Shown: positions 10,122 through 19,753, numbered from the stretch's first letter. The stretch is 64,000 nt of DNA from Pantoea piersonii (GCF_003612015.1 NZ_RARB01000004.1:310001-374000), one strand, 5' to 3'. Notes: generated from the letters alone by a model not told the origin. Numbers and translations are program-made.

Positions 10122-10194
10122 GCGCCACTTTCTATTATTCTTCCTGCTATTCCTCTCTTTTCACCGCTTTGCGGTCAACCCGGGTAACACATTC

Positions 10195-10782
10195 ATGGAT
10201 ACTTTACGCATTGGCCTGATCTCCGTTTCCGATCGCGCCGCGAATGGCATTTATCAGGATCAGGGCATTCCCGCGCTGGAAGCCTGGCTCAGCAGCGCGC
10301 TGGCGACCCCTTTTACCACCGAAACCCGGCTGGTGCCGGATGAGCAGCCGCTGATTGAGCAGGCGATCTGCGAGCTGGTGGATGAGCGTTTCTGTCATCT
10401 GGTGCTGACCACCGGCGGTACCGGTCCGGCGCGCCGCGATGTGACGCCCGACGCGACGCTGGCGGTCGCCGATCGCGAGATGCCCGGCTTCGGCGAACAG
10501 ATGCGCCAGATTAGCCTGCAGTTCGTGCCTACCGCGATTTTGTCGCGTCAGGTCGGCGTGATCCGTAAACAGTCGCTGGTGCTTAACCTGCCGGGACAGC
10601 CGAAGTCGATTAAAGAGACGCTGGAAGGGGTGAAGGATGCCGACGGCAAGGTAAAAGTGCCGGGTATTTTTGCTGCTGTACCTTATTGTTTACAGCTGCT
10701 GGAAGGTCCCTACGTTGATACGCATCGCGATGTGGTAGCAGCTTTTCGCCCTAAAAGCGCGATACGAGAGATAAATAACTAA
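10195..10782 (+). CDS. mogA: Molybdopterin adenylyltransferase
   Basis: 195 residues, matching E. coli MogA. It adenylylates molybdopterin before molybdate insertion in molybdenum cofactor synthesis. MoeA/MogA-fold motifs are visible: TTGGTGPARRDVTPDAT around residues 76-92 and LPGQPKSIKE around 131-140. The open frame extends upstream to 10120, but MDTLRIGLISVSD aligns with the E. coli start, so ATG 10195 is preferred. The extra upstream part is hydrophobic and unlike the family. Spacing to talB suggests its own promoter. Confidence 0.95.
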   Translation: MDTLRIGLISVSDRAANGIYQDQGIPALEAWLSSALATPFTTETRLVPDEQPLIEQAICELVDERFCHLVLTTGGTGPARRDVTPDATLAVADREMPGFGEQMRQISLQFVPTAILSRQVGVIRKQSLVLNLPGQPKSIKETLEGVKDADGKVKVPGIFAAVPYCLQLLEGPYVDTHRDVVAAFRPKSAIREINN

Positions 10783-10892
10783 ATATTCGTCATTTCAGGC
10801 ATAGCCTCTGGCGGCGCTGGTGTGGTGAAAGATGAACGGTATAGTAAGCCTGGATTTACAATTCCTCTTTTACCTCTGGAACCGGTACGCTT

Positions 10893-12194
10893 ATGGATTC
10901 ACAAGCTGCTCATCGCCTGAACGCTCAGGATTACAAAACGTTGTCGCTGGCCGCGCTCGGTGGCGCGCTGGAGTTCTACGACTTTATTATTTTTGTCTTT
11001 TTCGCCGCGGTTATCGGCGAACTCTTCTTTCCGCCTGACATTCCTGACTGGCTGCGCCAGCTGCAAACCTTTGCGATCTTCGCTGCTGGCTATCTGGCGC
11101 GTCCGCTGGGCGGTCTGATCATGGCGCATTTCGGCGACAAGGTCGGGCGCAAGAAAATGTTCAGCCTGAGCATCCTGCTGATGGCGCTGCCCACGCTGGC
11201 GATGGGCGTGCTGCCTACCTATGACTCGGCGGGCATTATCGCGCCGCTGCTGATGTTGCTGCTGCGCCTGTTGCAGGGAGCGGCTATTGGCGGCGAAGTG
11301 CCGGGCGCCTGGGTGTTTGTGGCGGAGCACGTGCCGGAAAAACGCATCGGTTTCGCCTGTGGCACGCTGACCGCCGGGCTGACAATGGGCATCCTGCTGG
11401 GATCGCTGGTCGCGACCGCTATCAACAGCAGCATGACGCCACAGATGGTCGCCAGTATCGGCTGGCGCATTCCTTTTTTTCTTGGCGGTCTGTTTGGGCT
11501 GCTGGCGATGTATCTGCGCCGCTGGCTGCATGAGACGCCGGTCTTTCAGCAGATGCAGCAACGCAAAATGCTGGCTGATACGCTGCCGCTGAAAACCGTG
11601 CTGACCCGCCATAAAGGTAGCGTTCTGCTCTCTATGCTGCTCACCTGGATGCTCTCCGCCTGTATTGTGGTGGTGATCCTGATGGCGCCTGCGCTGATGC
11701 AGAAACAGCACGGCATCAGCGCCGCGCTGAGTCTGCAGGCTAACTGCCTGGCGACGGTGATGCTGCTGGTGGGCTGCATAATCGCCGGATGGCTGGTGGA
11801 CTGGATAGGCGCGGCGAAAACCCTGACAGGCGGCTCGCTGCTGCTGGCGGTCTGTAGCTGGCACTTCTTTGCCAGCCAGACGCCGGATGCCAACGGCCTC
11901 TTCTTTAACTATGGGCTGGCGGGGCTGAGCGTCGGCGTAGTGGGCGTGGTGCCCTTTTTGATGGTGCGCGCCTTTCCTGCGGCGGTGCGCTTCACCGGTA
12001 TCTCATTCTCCTATAACGTCGCCTACGCCATCTTTGGCGGTCTGACGCCGATCTTCGTGACGCTGATCCTGCGGCTGACGCCGCTGGCGCCTGCCTGGTA
12101 TGTGCTGGCGCTGGCGCTGACCGGGCTGATTATCGGGCTGTGGCTGCACAGTGCCGGACGGCAGGGCGCGCTGGCGAGTGAAACGCATCTGTAG
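10893..12194 (+). CDS. MFS transporter, metabolite:H+ symporter (MHS) type
   Basis: 433 residues with 12 predicted membrane segments. The MFS loop 2-3 signature GDKVGRKKM lies near residues 83-91, and RLLQGAAIGGEVPGAWVFVAEH in segments 4-5 is typical of the proline/citrate/alpha-ketoglutarate symporter (MHS) branch. The substrate cannot be read from sequence; an organic acid or osmolyte taken up with protons is the family expectation. It sits where E. coli has satP and yaaW-yaaI. A bidirectional terminator follows. Confidence 0.85.
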   Translation: MDSQAAHRLNAQDYKTLSLAALGGALEFYDFIIFVFFAAVIGELFFPPDIPDWLRQLQTFAIFAAGYLARPLGGLIMAHFGDKVGRKKMFSLSILLMALPTLAMGVLPTYDSAGIIAPLLMLLLRLLQGAAIGGEVPGAWVFVAEHVPEKRIGFACGTLTAGLTMGILLGSLVATAINSSMTPQMVASIGWRIPFFLGGLFGLLAMYLRRWLHETPVFQQMQQRKMLADTLPLKTVLTRHKGSVLLSMLLTWMLSACIVVVILMAPALMQKQHGISAALSLQANCLATVMLLVGCIIAGWLVDWIGAAKTLTGGSLLLAVCSWHFFASQTPDANGLFFNYGLAGLSVGVVGVVPFLMVRAFPAAVRFTGISFSYNVAYAIFGGLTPIFVTLILRLTPLAPAWYVLALALTGLIIGLWLHSAGRQGALASETHL

Positions 12195-12244
12195 TCAGTA
12201 ATAGCCGCAGTATGCGACCCGCAGCTAATGCCTTAGCGATAAAT

Positions 12245-12270
12245 TAACGCGCCTGTTTCCAGGCGCGTTA
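12245..12270. terminator. Bidirectional hairpin between convergent transporters
   Basis: A perfect 11-bp stem (12245-12255 with 12260-12270, loop tttc) lies between the convergent MFS and NCS1 genes. U-runs are weak on both sides. Confidence 0.6.
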
Positions 12271-12275
12271 CGCGC

Positions 12276-13574
12276 TTATTCGGCGGCTCTCTCTTTCGGC
12301 GTAACCGCCGCGCGCTTCATCAGCGGCGCGGTCAGCAGATAAACGAGGCAGGCAACGATAATCGAATTGAAAACCGGCACGCCGCGCTCAACCAGCAGCC
12401 CGGCGGCGCTGCCTGCGACGCTGGCGATCAGCGCAGGCCAGCCGATGAGCCGAGAAGTCGGCGGCAGCGCATTGCTGTCGCGGCTCTGCGCCAGCGTCTG
12501 GCGATCGGTTTTCAGCAGATAGTAATCGACAATCATTACGCCCAGCACCGGCGGGAAGACCACGCCCAGCAGCTCAAGAAAATCCACGAAGCGATCGAGA
12601 ATACCCAGCACGGAGCAGAGCGTGCCAAGGAAACCCAGCAGCAGCGTAATCACGCTGTAGCGCGGTTTAAAGCCGGTCAGCCCTTCCGTGGCGTTGGCGA
12701 TGCCCAGCGCCGAGGAGTAGAGGTTAAGGTCGTTGATGCGCAGGGTCGAGAAGACCACCGCGAACAGCCCCAGCGTGCTGGTGGTCTGGGTAATAATGGC
12801 AATAATGTCGGAGGTATGCAGCTCTTTCGCTATCAGGATAGCCAGCCCGTTAACGCCATACTCGCCTGCGAGGATGGTCAACAGCGTGATGGCGAAAACG
12901 TCTTTGCCGCTGCGTGAGAAACGCGTCAGATCCGGGGTCATCAGGCTGGCGAGAATGGCGCCGCCAATCACCATGGTAATGGCGGCGCTCACCGTAATGG
13001 TCTCCGTCGCGGCGACCGGCGGTATGCCGCTTCCCGTTTCACCGTGGAACGCGTGCCAGAAAATCCAGCCGACCAGCGCGATAAACAGCGGCACCGCCAC
13101 GCGCGCGGTAAAGCGCAACGCCTTAAAGCCAAAGGCGACCAGCAGGGTCAGTACTGCGCCTGACAAGGAGGCGGACTGCGCGAAGCTCAGTTTGTCCCCG
13201 AGGGCGTAGCTTAGCGAGCGGGCGAAAACCGCATTCTGGATGCCAAACCAGCCCAGCAGGCTGACGGCGACCAGTAGTCCGATCAGAACCGAGCCGTGGC
13301 GGCCGAAGCCGCACCAGCGTGCCAGCAGAGTGCCTGATAAGCCTTCGCGCATCCCGGCATAGCCGAGCGCGAAAGTCAGAAAGCCAAACAGCAGGCTTGC
13401 CAGAGTGATGGCGGTAAAGGCTTCGCCGAGCGTCATGCTGTTGCCCAGCACGGCGCCGAGCATAAACTGATCGAGCGCGGTCAGCATGCCCATATGCACA
13501 ATGGCGACGCTAAGCAGCGAGAGCCTTTCGCCCGCAGGCACCCGGCTCAACGGGTAGTCATCAAATTTACTCAC
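12276..13574 (-). CDS. NCS1-family (CodB-like) nucleobase permease
   Basis: 432 residues, highly hydrophobic, about 12 membrane segments. It resembles the purine-cytosine permease branch of nucleobase:cation symporter-1: an N-terminal LSRVPAGERLSLLSVAIVHMG and LGWFGIQNAVFA around residue 107, which is the conserved segment 3 motif of this family. The start is GTG 13574 with an aagga ribosome site 10 nt upstream. It lies 20 bp downstream of a LuxR-type regulator on the same strand, which may control it. Cytosine, another pyrimidine/purine or a hydantoin are possible substrates; no salvage enzyme is adjacent to decide. Confidence 0.8.
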   Translation of the reverse strand: MSKFDDYPLSRVPAGERLSLLSVAIVHMGMLTALDQFMLGAVLGNSMTLGEAFTAITLASLLFGFLTFALGYAGMREGLSGTLLARWCGFGRHGSVLIGLLVAVSLLGWFGIQNAVFARSLSYALGDKLSFAQSASLSGAVLTLLVAFGFKALRFTARVAVPLFIALVGWIFWHAFHGETGSGIPPVAATETITVSAAITMVIGGAILASLMTPDLTRFSRSGKDVFAITLLTILAGEYGVNGLAILIAKELHTSDIIAIITQTTSTLGLFAVVFSTLRINDLNLYSSALGIANATEGLTGFKPRYSVITLLLGFLGTLCSVLGILDRFVDFLELLGVVFPPVLGVMIVDYYLLKTDRQTLAQSRDSNALPPTSRLIGWPALIASVAGSAAGLLVERGVPVFNSIIVACLVYLLTAPLMKRAAVTPKERAAE

Positions 13575-13594
13575 AACAGGTTTTCCTTGCCGGT

Positions 13595-14284
13595 TTAAAT
13601 AAAAGAGACGCCTTTACTGAGCAGTTTCTCTGGCAGATAGTTCTCCAGCGACTCAGCGCGGCAGTACTGCTCGAACTGTTGCAGCGAGTGCACGCCCGCC
13701 TTTTGGTAAAGGGTGGCGATGCGATTGCCGATGGTCTTCACGCTGAGGTTGTAAATCCTGGCGATCTCTTTGGCACTGAATCGCCTGAGCAGCAGAAAGA
13801 TCACATCCAGTTCGGCAGGGGTAAAAAGAGGGTGTTCGAGCTGCGTCGTCAGCACAGAGGCCTTTTGCGGATGAATAAACGTCAGCGCGGTGATGCTCTC
13901 CAGCGGTCGTGCATTCCAGATGCAGCCCAGGAAAACGTTGCGGCTATCGAATACCGGATATTTTTCGCTGATAAAAGGTGTGAGATAGTTTTTGCCATAC
14001 CAGTAATGGGTTTCTATAACCGCAACGCCGGTGTTCAGCGCTCTGGCTTTTGCATCATGCTCACAAAATTCATCAGCGCAGTCGCTCCAGGGCGTGGGAA
14101 ACTCATTATCTTTTTTGCCCTCTAATGAATAGTTTTTCGGCGTGGCGGTATATAACCTCGCCGCGCTATTCATATATAGATGCTGCGACGCTGCATCTTT
14201 AAACCCCCATGGCGTGGGTAATAGATCCATGGTAGTGGCAAAGGCGGCAAGAAAATCGTCGATACTGCGATATGGGCTGCCCAT
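13595..14284 (-). CDS. LuxR-type HTH transcriptional regulator with PAS-like sensor part
   Basis: 229 residues. The C-terminal segment (about 153-210) is a LuxR/FixJ helix-turn-helix: LFTPAELDVIFLLLRRFSAKEIARIY then LSVKTIGNRIATLYQKAGV, where recognition-helix residues match the family. The N-terminal 20-130 (LPTPWGFKDAASQHLYMNSAA, FDSRNVFLGCIWNARPLE) looks like a PAS fold that could bind a small molecule. No phospho-acceptor receiver domain is visible. It lies between a GNAT gene and the NCS1 permease with 20-25 bp gaps, suggesting one operon; the target is inferred only from position. Confidence 0.78.
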   Translation of the reverse strand: MGSPYRSIDDFLAAFATTMDLLPTPWGFKDAASQHLYMNSAARLYTATPKNYSLEGKKDNEFPTPWSDCADEFCEHDAKARALNTGVAVIETHYWYGKNYLTPFISEKYPVFDSRNVFLGCIWNARPLESITALTFIHPQKASVLTTQLEHPLFTPAELDVIFLLLRRFSAKEIARIYNLSVKTIGNRIATLYQKAGVHSLQQFEQYCRAESLENYLPEKLLSKGVSFI

Positions 14285-14308
14285 AGCGCCTCGCTGATTA
14301 AGTGCGGG

Positions 14309-14719
14309 TTATAATCTTTTTGCCAGATAATAACGGGCAAAGCGCTGCGCATAGCCATCCTGTTCGCCATAGACGCGATAGCCGAGCTTTTCATAAAATC
14401 CGCGCGCCTGAAAGCTTAAGGTATCCACCACTGCCATATGGCAGCCACGGCTGCGCGCCTCTTCTTCGGCTTTTTGCATCAGCTGACGCCCTGTGCCGTG
14501 CTGGCGATGAGCCTCATCTATCCATAAATAGTGAATATCCAGCGTGCCGAACCAGGTGTGAGCCAGCAGGCCGCCCTTAATATGTTGATCGTCATCGTAC
14601 AATATAACGTTCAACGGCTTCATATTAACGTCGGCGAAGCGGCTATTATGCTGCCAGAGCTGCTGAATAATATATTCTTCGGTCTGACGGTCCTCAATAT
14701 GGCCGATCTTTATTTCCAT
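14309..14719 (-). CDS. GNAT-family N-acetyltransferase
   Basis: 136 residues from ATG 14719. GNAT motifs are in order: IHYLWIDEAHRQHGTGRQLMQKAEEEA (motif A, acetyl-CoA binding R/QxxGxG/A form, residues about 66-92), then VDTLSFQARGFYEKLGYRVYGE (motif B, about 100-121). The substrate is unknown. The open frame extends to 14815, but the added 32 residues lack domain character, and MEIKIGHIED is the natural start. It is first of a probable three-gene leftward set with the LuxR-type regulator and NCS1 permease. Confidence 0.8.
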   Translation of the reverse strand: MEIKIGHIEDRQTEEYIIQQLWQHNSRFADVNMKPLNVILYDDDQHIKGGLLAHTWFGTLDIHYLWIDEAHRQHGTGRQLMQKAEEEARSRGCHMAVVDTLSFQARGFYEKLGYRVYGEQDGYAQRFARYYLAKRL

Positions 14720-15111
14720 ATAATAATGCCCATATGATAGAAATATGAATAGAGACAGGAGGGATGGAAAACTTCCGGAATTTTCATTATTACCATGTGG
14801 CTCAGTCGGACGCAAGGGCTAATATTACCCCTGCGGAATAAAAGGGCTGATATTATGATAGCGGCAGTTGTTTGATGGATATGGCATCCGCATATTCGCT
14901 GACATCAGGGAAATCGACAAGTAATTTAGTTTTGCGATAATAACGATAATATATTTTTGTCAGTCCTGTGCTGGCCTGACTGCTCCACACCGTACTTGCT
15001 CAACACTGCGTTCACAAGGCCGCGCTTTGCGCGGCCTTTTTCTTTGCGTCAGCAACGTACGGACTGCGCGCGGCTCAGAAAAGGCTGGTCTGAAAAAAAA
15101 TTTTCTTTTAA
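14720..15111. other. AT-rich gap upstream of dnaK with orphan terminator
   Basis: No credible protein. It holds the leftward promoter region of the GNAT gene and, on the + strand, a possible promoter (tcgaca 14914-14919, 16 bp, gataat 14936-14941) followed about 75 nt later by a strong terminator at 15016-15041 with no gene in front of it. A transcript of roughly 95 nt (14948-15041) is possible; see findings. Confidence 0.4.
15016..15043 (+). terminator. Orphan rho-independent terminator
   Basis: A 10-bp stem (15016-15025 with 15029-15038, loop ttt) followed by tttttcttt. No rightward gene precedes it within this intergenic region, so it ends either a small RNA or read-through from a gene lost in this lineage. 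Confidence 0.75.
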
Positions 15112-15142
15112 CCCTTGATGCGCTTCGAAGCGGCCCCATTTA
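15112..15142 (+). promoter_or_regulatory. dnaK sigma-32 heat-shock promoter P1
   Basis: cccttgatg (15112-15120), 13 bp, ccccattta (15134-15142) is a near-consensus RpoH promoter and matches the E. coli dnaK P1 boxes (CCCTTGATG and CCCCATTTA). Start expected near 15150, about 115 nt before dnaK. Confidence 0.88.
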
Positions 15143-15188
15143 GTTGTCATCGAGCGTTGTGAGCCCGGAAAAAAAGCGAGTCACGGCG

Positions 15189-15215
15189 GTTGAAAGCCAA
15201 CAAAGCGACCGCATT
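15189..15215 (+). promoter_or_regulatory. Possible second dnaK sigma-32 promoter
   Basis: gttgaaa (15189-15195) and accgcatta (15208-15215 region) with about 12-13 bp between resemble a weaker RpoH site, at the place where E. coli has dnaK P2 (GTTGAAA). The -10 is degenerate. Confidence 0.4.
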
Positions 15216-15264
15216 AAGGGGTCACAACCCAAATTGACAAAGAATTTAAGTGGGAGACGTTTAG

Positions 15265-17178
15265 ATGGGTAAGATTATTGGTATTGACCTGGGTACAACC
15301 AACTCTTGTGTTGCGATCATGGACGGCACGAAAGCGCGCGTACTGGAGAATGCCGAAGGCGATCGCACCACGCCTTCAATTATTGCTTATACGCAGGATG
15401 GCGAAACTCTGGTGGGCCAACCGGCTAAACGTCAGGCGGTGACCAACCCGCAGAACACGCTGTTCGCTATCAAGCGTCTGATCGGCCGTCGTTTCCAGGA
15501 CGAAGAAGTGCAGCGTGATATCAAAATCATGCCGTACAAAATTACCTCTTCCGACAATGGCGATGCCTGGCTGGAAGTAAAAGGTCAGAAAATGGCGCCG
15601 CCGCAGATCTCTGCGGAAGTGCTGAAAAAAATGAAAAAGACCGCAGAAGATTATCTTGGCGAGCCGGTCACCGAAGCCGTTATTACCGTTCCGGCCTACT
15701 TTAACGATGCGCAGCGTCAGGCGACAAAAGACGCCGGCCGTATCGCCGGTCTGGAAGTAAAACGCATTATCAACGAACCGACCGCAGCGGCGCTGGCCTA
15801 CGGCCTGGATAAAGGTCAGGGCAACCGCACCATCGCGGTATACGACCTGGGTGGCGGTACGTTCGATATCTCTATTATCGAAATCGACGAAGTCGACGGT
15901 GAAAAAACCTTCGAAGTGCTGGCGACCAACGGTGATACACACCTGGGTGGTGAAGACTTCGACAGCCGTCTGATCAACTATCTGGTAGCGGAATTCAAGA
16001 AAGATCAGGGCATCGATCTGCACAACGATCCGCTGGCAATGCAGCGTCTGAAAGAAGCCGCAGAGAAAGCGAAAATCGAGCTCTCTTCCGCGCAGCAGAC
16101 CGACGTTAACCTGCCGTACATCACGGCGGACGCAACGGGTCCGAAACACCTGAACATCAAAGTGACCCGCGCTAAGCTGGAGTCGCTGGTAGAAGATCTG
16201 GTCAGCCGTTCTATCGAACCGCTGAAAGTGGCGCTGCAGGATGCGGGACTCTCTGTTTCCGACATCAACGACGTCATCCTGGTCGGTGGTCAGACGCGTA
16301 TGCCGATGGTGCAGGCTAAAGTGGCGGAGTTCTTCGGTAAAGAGCCGCGTAAAGACGTTAACCCGGATGAAGCGGTCGCCGTAGGCGCTGCGGTACAGGG
16401 CGGCGTGCTGGCGGGCGACGTAAAAGACGTACTGCTGCTGGACGTAACCCCGCTGTCGCTGGGTATCGAAACCATGGGCGGCGTGATGACTTCGCTGATC
16501 AGCAAGAACACCACGATTCCGACCAAACACAGCCAGGTGTTCTCAACGGCTGAAGATAACCAGTCTGCCGTGACCATTCACGTGCTGCAGGGCGAGCGTA
16601 AGCGTTCAAGCGATAACAAATCGCTGGGCCAGTTCAACCTGGACGGCATTCAGCCGGCACCGCGTGGTATGCCGCAGATCGAAGTAACCTTCGATATCGA
16701 TGCGGACGGCATCCTGCATGTCTCAGCCAAAGACAAGAACAGCGGTAAAGAGCAGAAGATCACCATCAAAGCCTCTTCCGGCCTGAACGAGGATGAGATC
16801 GAAAAAATGGTTCGCGATGCAGAAGCGAACGCTGAATCGGATCGTAAGTTCGAAGAGCTGGTACAGACCCGTAACCAGGGCGACCAGATTGCGCACAGCA
16901 CGCGTAAGCAGCTGGAAGAAGCGGGCGATAAACTCTCCGCCGACGATAAAGCGCCAATCGAGTCCGCACTGAGCGAGCTGGAAACGGCACTGAAAGGCGA
17001 AGACAAAGAGGCGATCGACGCTAAGATGCAGGCGCTGATGCAGGTTTCCAGCAAGCTGATGGAAGCGGCGCAGCAGCAGGCACAGGCGGGCGGCGCGGAT
17101 GCAGCCGACGCTTCTGCGAAGAAAGACGACGACGTGGTCGACGCTGAATTCGAAGAAGTGAAAGACAACAAAAAATAA
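15265..17178 (+). CDS. dnaK: Hsp70 chaperone DnaK
   Basis: 637 residues (E. coli 638). The ATPase domain (about 1-385) has [16 protein letters not shown] at 5-20, the [13 protein letters not shown] segment near 170-182 and [10 protein letters not shown] near 194-203 with T199. The interdomain linker [15 protein letters not shown] is near 389-403, then the substrate domain and a helical lid, ending [11 protein letters not shown]-driven folding chaperone working with DnaJ and GrpE; it also restrains sigma-32. Ribosome site gggaga precedes ATG 15265. Heat-shock promoter upstream; dnaJ is cotranscribed. Confidence 0.99.
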   Translation: MGKIIGIDLGTTNSCVAIMDGTKARVLENAEGDRTTPSIIAYTQDGETLVGQPAKRQAVTNPQNTLFAIKRLIGRRFQDEEVQRDIKIMPYKITSSDNGDAWLEVKGQKMAPPQISAEVLKKMKKTAEDYLGEPVTEAVITVPAYFNDAQRQATKDAGRIAGLEVKRIINEPTAAALAYGLDKGQGNRTIAVYDLGGGTFDISIIEIDEVDGEKTFEVLATNGDTHLGGEDFDSRLINYLVAEFKKDQGIDLHNDPLAMQRLKEAAEKAKIELSSAQQTDVNLPYITADATGPKHLNIKVTRAKLESLVEDLVSRSIEPLKVALQDAGLSVSDINDVILVGGQTRMPMVQAKVAEFFGKEPRKDVNPDEAVAVGAAVQGGVLAGDVKDVLLLDVTPLSLGIETMGGVMTSLISKNTTIPTKHSQVFSTAEDNQSAVTIHVLQGERKRSSDNKSLGQFNLDGIQPAPRGMPQIEVTFDIDADGILHVSAKDKNSGKEQKITIKASSGLNEDEIEKMVRDAEANAESDRKFEELVQTRNQGDQIAHSTRKQLEEAGDKLSADDKAPIESALSELETALKGEDKEAIDAKMQALMQVSSKLMEAAQQQAQAGGADAADASAKKDDDVVDAEFEEVKDNKK

Positions 17179-17225
17179 TTGCCCCTGACCGGGCGCGACG
17201 GTTGGCCTGACAGCCGTTGAAACCA

Positions 17226-17258
17226 GCACGGGCGTAGGAGTTCTCTCCACGCCCGTGC
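17226..17258 (+). other. dnaK-dnaJ intergenic hairpin
   Basis: A perfect 10-bp stem (gcacgggcgt 17226-17235 with 17249-17258, loop of 13 nt) lies 20 bp before dnaJ with no U-run. Such a structure may lower dnaJ relative to dnaK or protect the dnaK 3' end. As I recall, E. coli annotation places the candidate RNA tpke11 in the same gap. Confidence 0.6.
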
Positions 17259-17278
17259 GAGCATGTTAAGGGCTAAAA

Positions 17279-18421
17279 ATGGCGAAGAGTGACTACTACG
17301 AGATTTTAGGCGTCTCCAAATCCGCGGACGAACGTGAAATTAAAAAGGCGTACAAACGCCTGGCGATGAAGTTTCACCCCGATCGCAATCCGGGTGATAA
17401 AGAGGCTGAAGCCAAATTTAAAGAGGTCAAGGAAGCCTACGAAATCCTGACCGACGCGCAGAAGCGCGCGGCATACGATCAGTACGGCCATGCGGCGTTT
17501 GAACAGGGCGGTATGGGCGGCGGTGGATTCGGCGGCGGCGGCTTCGGCGGCGGCGCGGACTTCAGCGATATCTTTGGCGACGTCTTCGGCGACATCTTTG
17601 GCGGCGGTCGTCGTCAGCGCGCAGCGCGCGGCGCCGATTTACGCTACAACATGGAGCTGACGCTGGAAGAAGCGGTGCGCGGCGTGACCAAAGAGATCCG
17701 CATCCCGACGCTGCAGGAGTGTGACGTTTGCCACGGCAGCGGGGCCAAAGCGGGCTCTCAGCCACAAACCTGTCCGACCTGTCATGGCGCAGGCCAGGTG
17801 CAGATGCGTCAGGGCTTCTTTACCGTACAGCAGGCCTGTCCGACCTGTCACGGCCGCGGTTCGGTGATTAAAGATCCGTGCAACGCCTGTCATGGCCACG
17901 GCCGCGTCGAGAAGTCGAAAACCCTGTCGGTGAAAATCCCCGCAGGCGTCGATACCGGCGACCGCATTCGTCTGAGCGGCGAAGGCGAAGCAGGAGAGCA
18001 GGGCGCGCCAGCAGGCGATCTCTACGTTCAGGTTTCGGTGAAGAAACACCCGATCTTCGAGCGTGAAGATAATAACCTTTACTGCGAAGTGCCGATTAAC
18101 TTTGCGATGGCGGCGCTGGGCGGCGAAATCGAAGTACCGACGCTGGATGGCCGCGTGAAGCTGAAAGTACCGGCTGAAACCCAGACCGGCAAGCTGTTCC
18201 GTATGCGCGGCAAAGGGGTGAAATCGGTACGCGGCGGCGCGGTCGGCGATCTGCTGTGTCGTGTCGTGGTGGAGACGCCGGTCAATCTGAATGAAAAACA
18301 GAAAAAGCTGCTGCGCGATCTGGAAGAGAGCTTCGGCGGCCCGACCGGCGAGAACAACAGCCCGCGTTCAAAAAGCTTTTTCGACGGCGTGAAGAAGTTT
18401 TTTGACGACCTGACCCGCTAA
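17279..18421 (+). CDS. dnaJ: Hsp40 co-chaperone DnaJ
   Basis: 380 residues (E. coli 376). J domain 1-70 with HPD at 33-35, a Gly/Phe-rich linker about 75-110 with glycine runs, four CxxCxG-type zinc repeats about 145-205 ([32 protein letters not shown]), then the two C-terminal beta domains. It delivers substrates to DnaK and stimulates its ATPase. ATG 17279 follows aaggg; 100 bp after dnaK in the same operon. Confidence 0.98.
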   Translation: MAKSDYYEILGVSKSADEREIKKAYKRLAMKFHPDRNPGDKEAEAKFKEVKEAYEILTDAQKRAAYDQYGHAAFEQGGMGGGGFGGGGFGGGADFSDIFGDVFGDIFGGGRRQRAARGADLRYNMELTLEEAVRGVTKEIRIPTLQECDVCHGSGAKAGSQPQTCPTCHGAGQVQMRQGFFTVQQACPTCHGRGSVIKDPCNACHGHGRVEKSKTLSVKIPAGVDTGDRIRLSGEGEAGEQGAPAGDLYVQVSVKKHPIFEREDNNLYCEVPINFAMAALGGEIEVPTLDGRVKLKVPAETQTGKLFRMRGKGVKSVRGGAVGDLLCRVVVETPVNLNEKQKKLLRDLEESFGGPTGENNSPRSKSFFDGVKKFFDDLTR

Positions 18422-18441
18422 ACCGCACTCAGTGAAAATGA

Positions 18442-18470
18442 AGCCAGCGCTCTGTCGCTGGCTTTTTTTT
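18442..18470 (+). terminator. dnaKJ terminator
   Basis: An 8-bp stem (agccagcg 18442-18449 with cgctggct 18456-18463) followed by seven more T, 20 bp past the dnaJ stop. Confidence 0.9.
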
Positions 18471-18572
18471 GCCCGTCGTTACGCGATTAACCCACGCCTG
18501 ATAATAAACCGCGATTACAACCTGTTATTATTATGACTCTGTACGTTTTTTATTTTCTGGGAAGGATGATTT

Positions 18573-19745
18573 GTGAATATCGGGCTTAAAAAATTGCTTA
18601 ATAATGACGCCACCAGCGGCGTCGTGCTGATCCTGGCGGCTGCGCTGGCGATGTTTCTGGCGAATAACGCCGCTACGCAGCAGGCTTATCAAAACCTGCT
18701 GGCCGTGCCGGTAGAGTTTCGCTTTGGCTCGCTCGATATCAGCAAGAACCTGCTGCTGTGGATCAATGACGCGCTGATGGCGCTCTTCTTTCTGATGGTC
18801 GGCTTAGAAGTGAAGCGCGAACTGGTGATGGGCGCGCTGGCGAAGCGCGAGCAGGCGGTTTTCCCGCTGATTGCCGCGCTGGGCGGCATGCTGGTGCCGG
18901 GCCTGCTGTTTCTGGCGTTTAACGGCGCGGATGAGGCCACGCGCAGCGGCTGGGCGATTCCTACCGCCACCGATATCGCTTTTGCGCTGGGCATCCTCGC
19001 GCTGCTGGGCAGCCGCGTGCCGCCAGCGCTGAAAATCTTCCTGATGGCGCTGGCGATTATCGACGATCTCGGCGCGATTGTGATTATTGCGCTCTTCTAC
19101 ACCAGCGATATGTCGATGACGGCGCTGGGCGTCGCAGCGCTGGCGATTGTGGTGCTGGCGGCGATGAATCTGCTCAACGTGCGCAATACCGGGCTCTATC
19201 TGCTGGTCGGTATGGTGCTGTGGACCGCCGTGCTGAAGTCGGGCGTGCATGCGACGCTGGCGGGCGTCGTGGTGGGCTTCCTGATTCCGCTGAAAAAGGA
19301 GGAGGGACACTCACCGGCTATTCATCTTGAGCATGCGCTGCATCCCTGGGTGCGCTGGCTGATCCTGCCGCTGTTCGCCTTCGCCAATGCGGGCGTGTCG
19401 CTGGATGGCGTTCACGCAGGGGATATCTTCTCGCTGCTGCCGTTGGGGATTATGGCGGGACTGCTGATTGGCAAACCCGCAGGCATTACGCTCTTCTGCT
19501 GGCTGGCGGTAAAATTCAGGCTGGCATCGCTGCCGAAAAACACCCATCTCGCGGATATCGCCGCGGTCGGCGTGCTGTGCGGCATCGGTTTTACTATGTC
19601 GATTTTTATCGCCTCGCTGGCCTATGGCGAGAGCAATCCGCAGCTGATCACGCTGGCGAAGCTGGGTATTTTGCTGGGGTCGATTCTGTCGGCGGTAGCG
19701 GGCTATCTGATTCTGAGGCTGCGTCTGGCGCAACGTGCCGCTTAA
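18573..19745 (+). CDS. nhaA: Na+/H+ antiporter NhaA
   Basis: 390 residues (E. coli 388), about 12 membrane segments. The ion-binding aspartate pair [11 protein letters not shown] falls at D164/D165, equal to E. coli D163/D164, and the unwound-helix motifs [11 protein letters not shown] and [11 protein letters not shown] are intact. An inner-membrane electrogenic antiporter exporting Na+ or Li+ for two H+, pH-activated. The start is GTG 18573 with ggaagga upstream. In E. coli the activator nhaR follows; here rpsT comes next on the opposite strand. Confidence 0.97.
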   Translation: MNIGLKKLLNNDATSGVVLILAAALAMFLANNAATQQAYQNLLAVPVEFRFGSLDISKNLLLWINDALMALFFLMVGLEVKRELVMGALAKREQAVFPLIAALGGMLVPGLLFLAFNGADEATRSGWAIPTATDIAFALGILALLGSRVPPALKIFLMALAIIDDLGAIVIIALFYTSDMSMTALGVAALAIVVLAAMNLLNVRNTGLYLLVGMVLWTAVLKSGVHATLAGVVVGFLIPLKKEEGHSPAIHLEHALHPWVRWLILPLFAFANAGVSLDGVHAGDIFSLLPLGIMAGLLIGKPAGITLFCWLAVKFRLASLPKNTHLADIAAVGVLCGIGFTMSIFIASLAYGESNPQLITLAKLGILLGSILSAVAGYLILRLRLAQRAA

Positions 19746-19753
19746 TTGAGACG

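Noticed and set aside
10120..10194. N-terminal hydrophobic extension of mogA as a signal peptide
   Set aside because: MogA is cytoplasmic and the family start aligns with ATG 10195; the extension is chance open sequence after the talB terminator.
15376..16530. 384-codon frame opposite dnaK
   Set aside because: Classic dnaK antisense open frame, sometimes misread as a dehydrogenase-like gene; no independent evidence.
17509..17600. Glycine-codon repeat ggcggc in dnaJ as a microsatellite
   Set aside because: It encodes the normal Gly/Phe linker of DnaJ.
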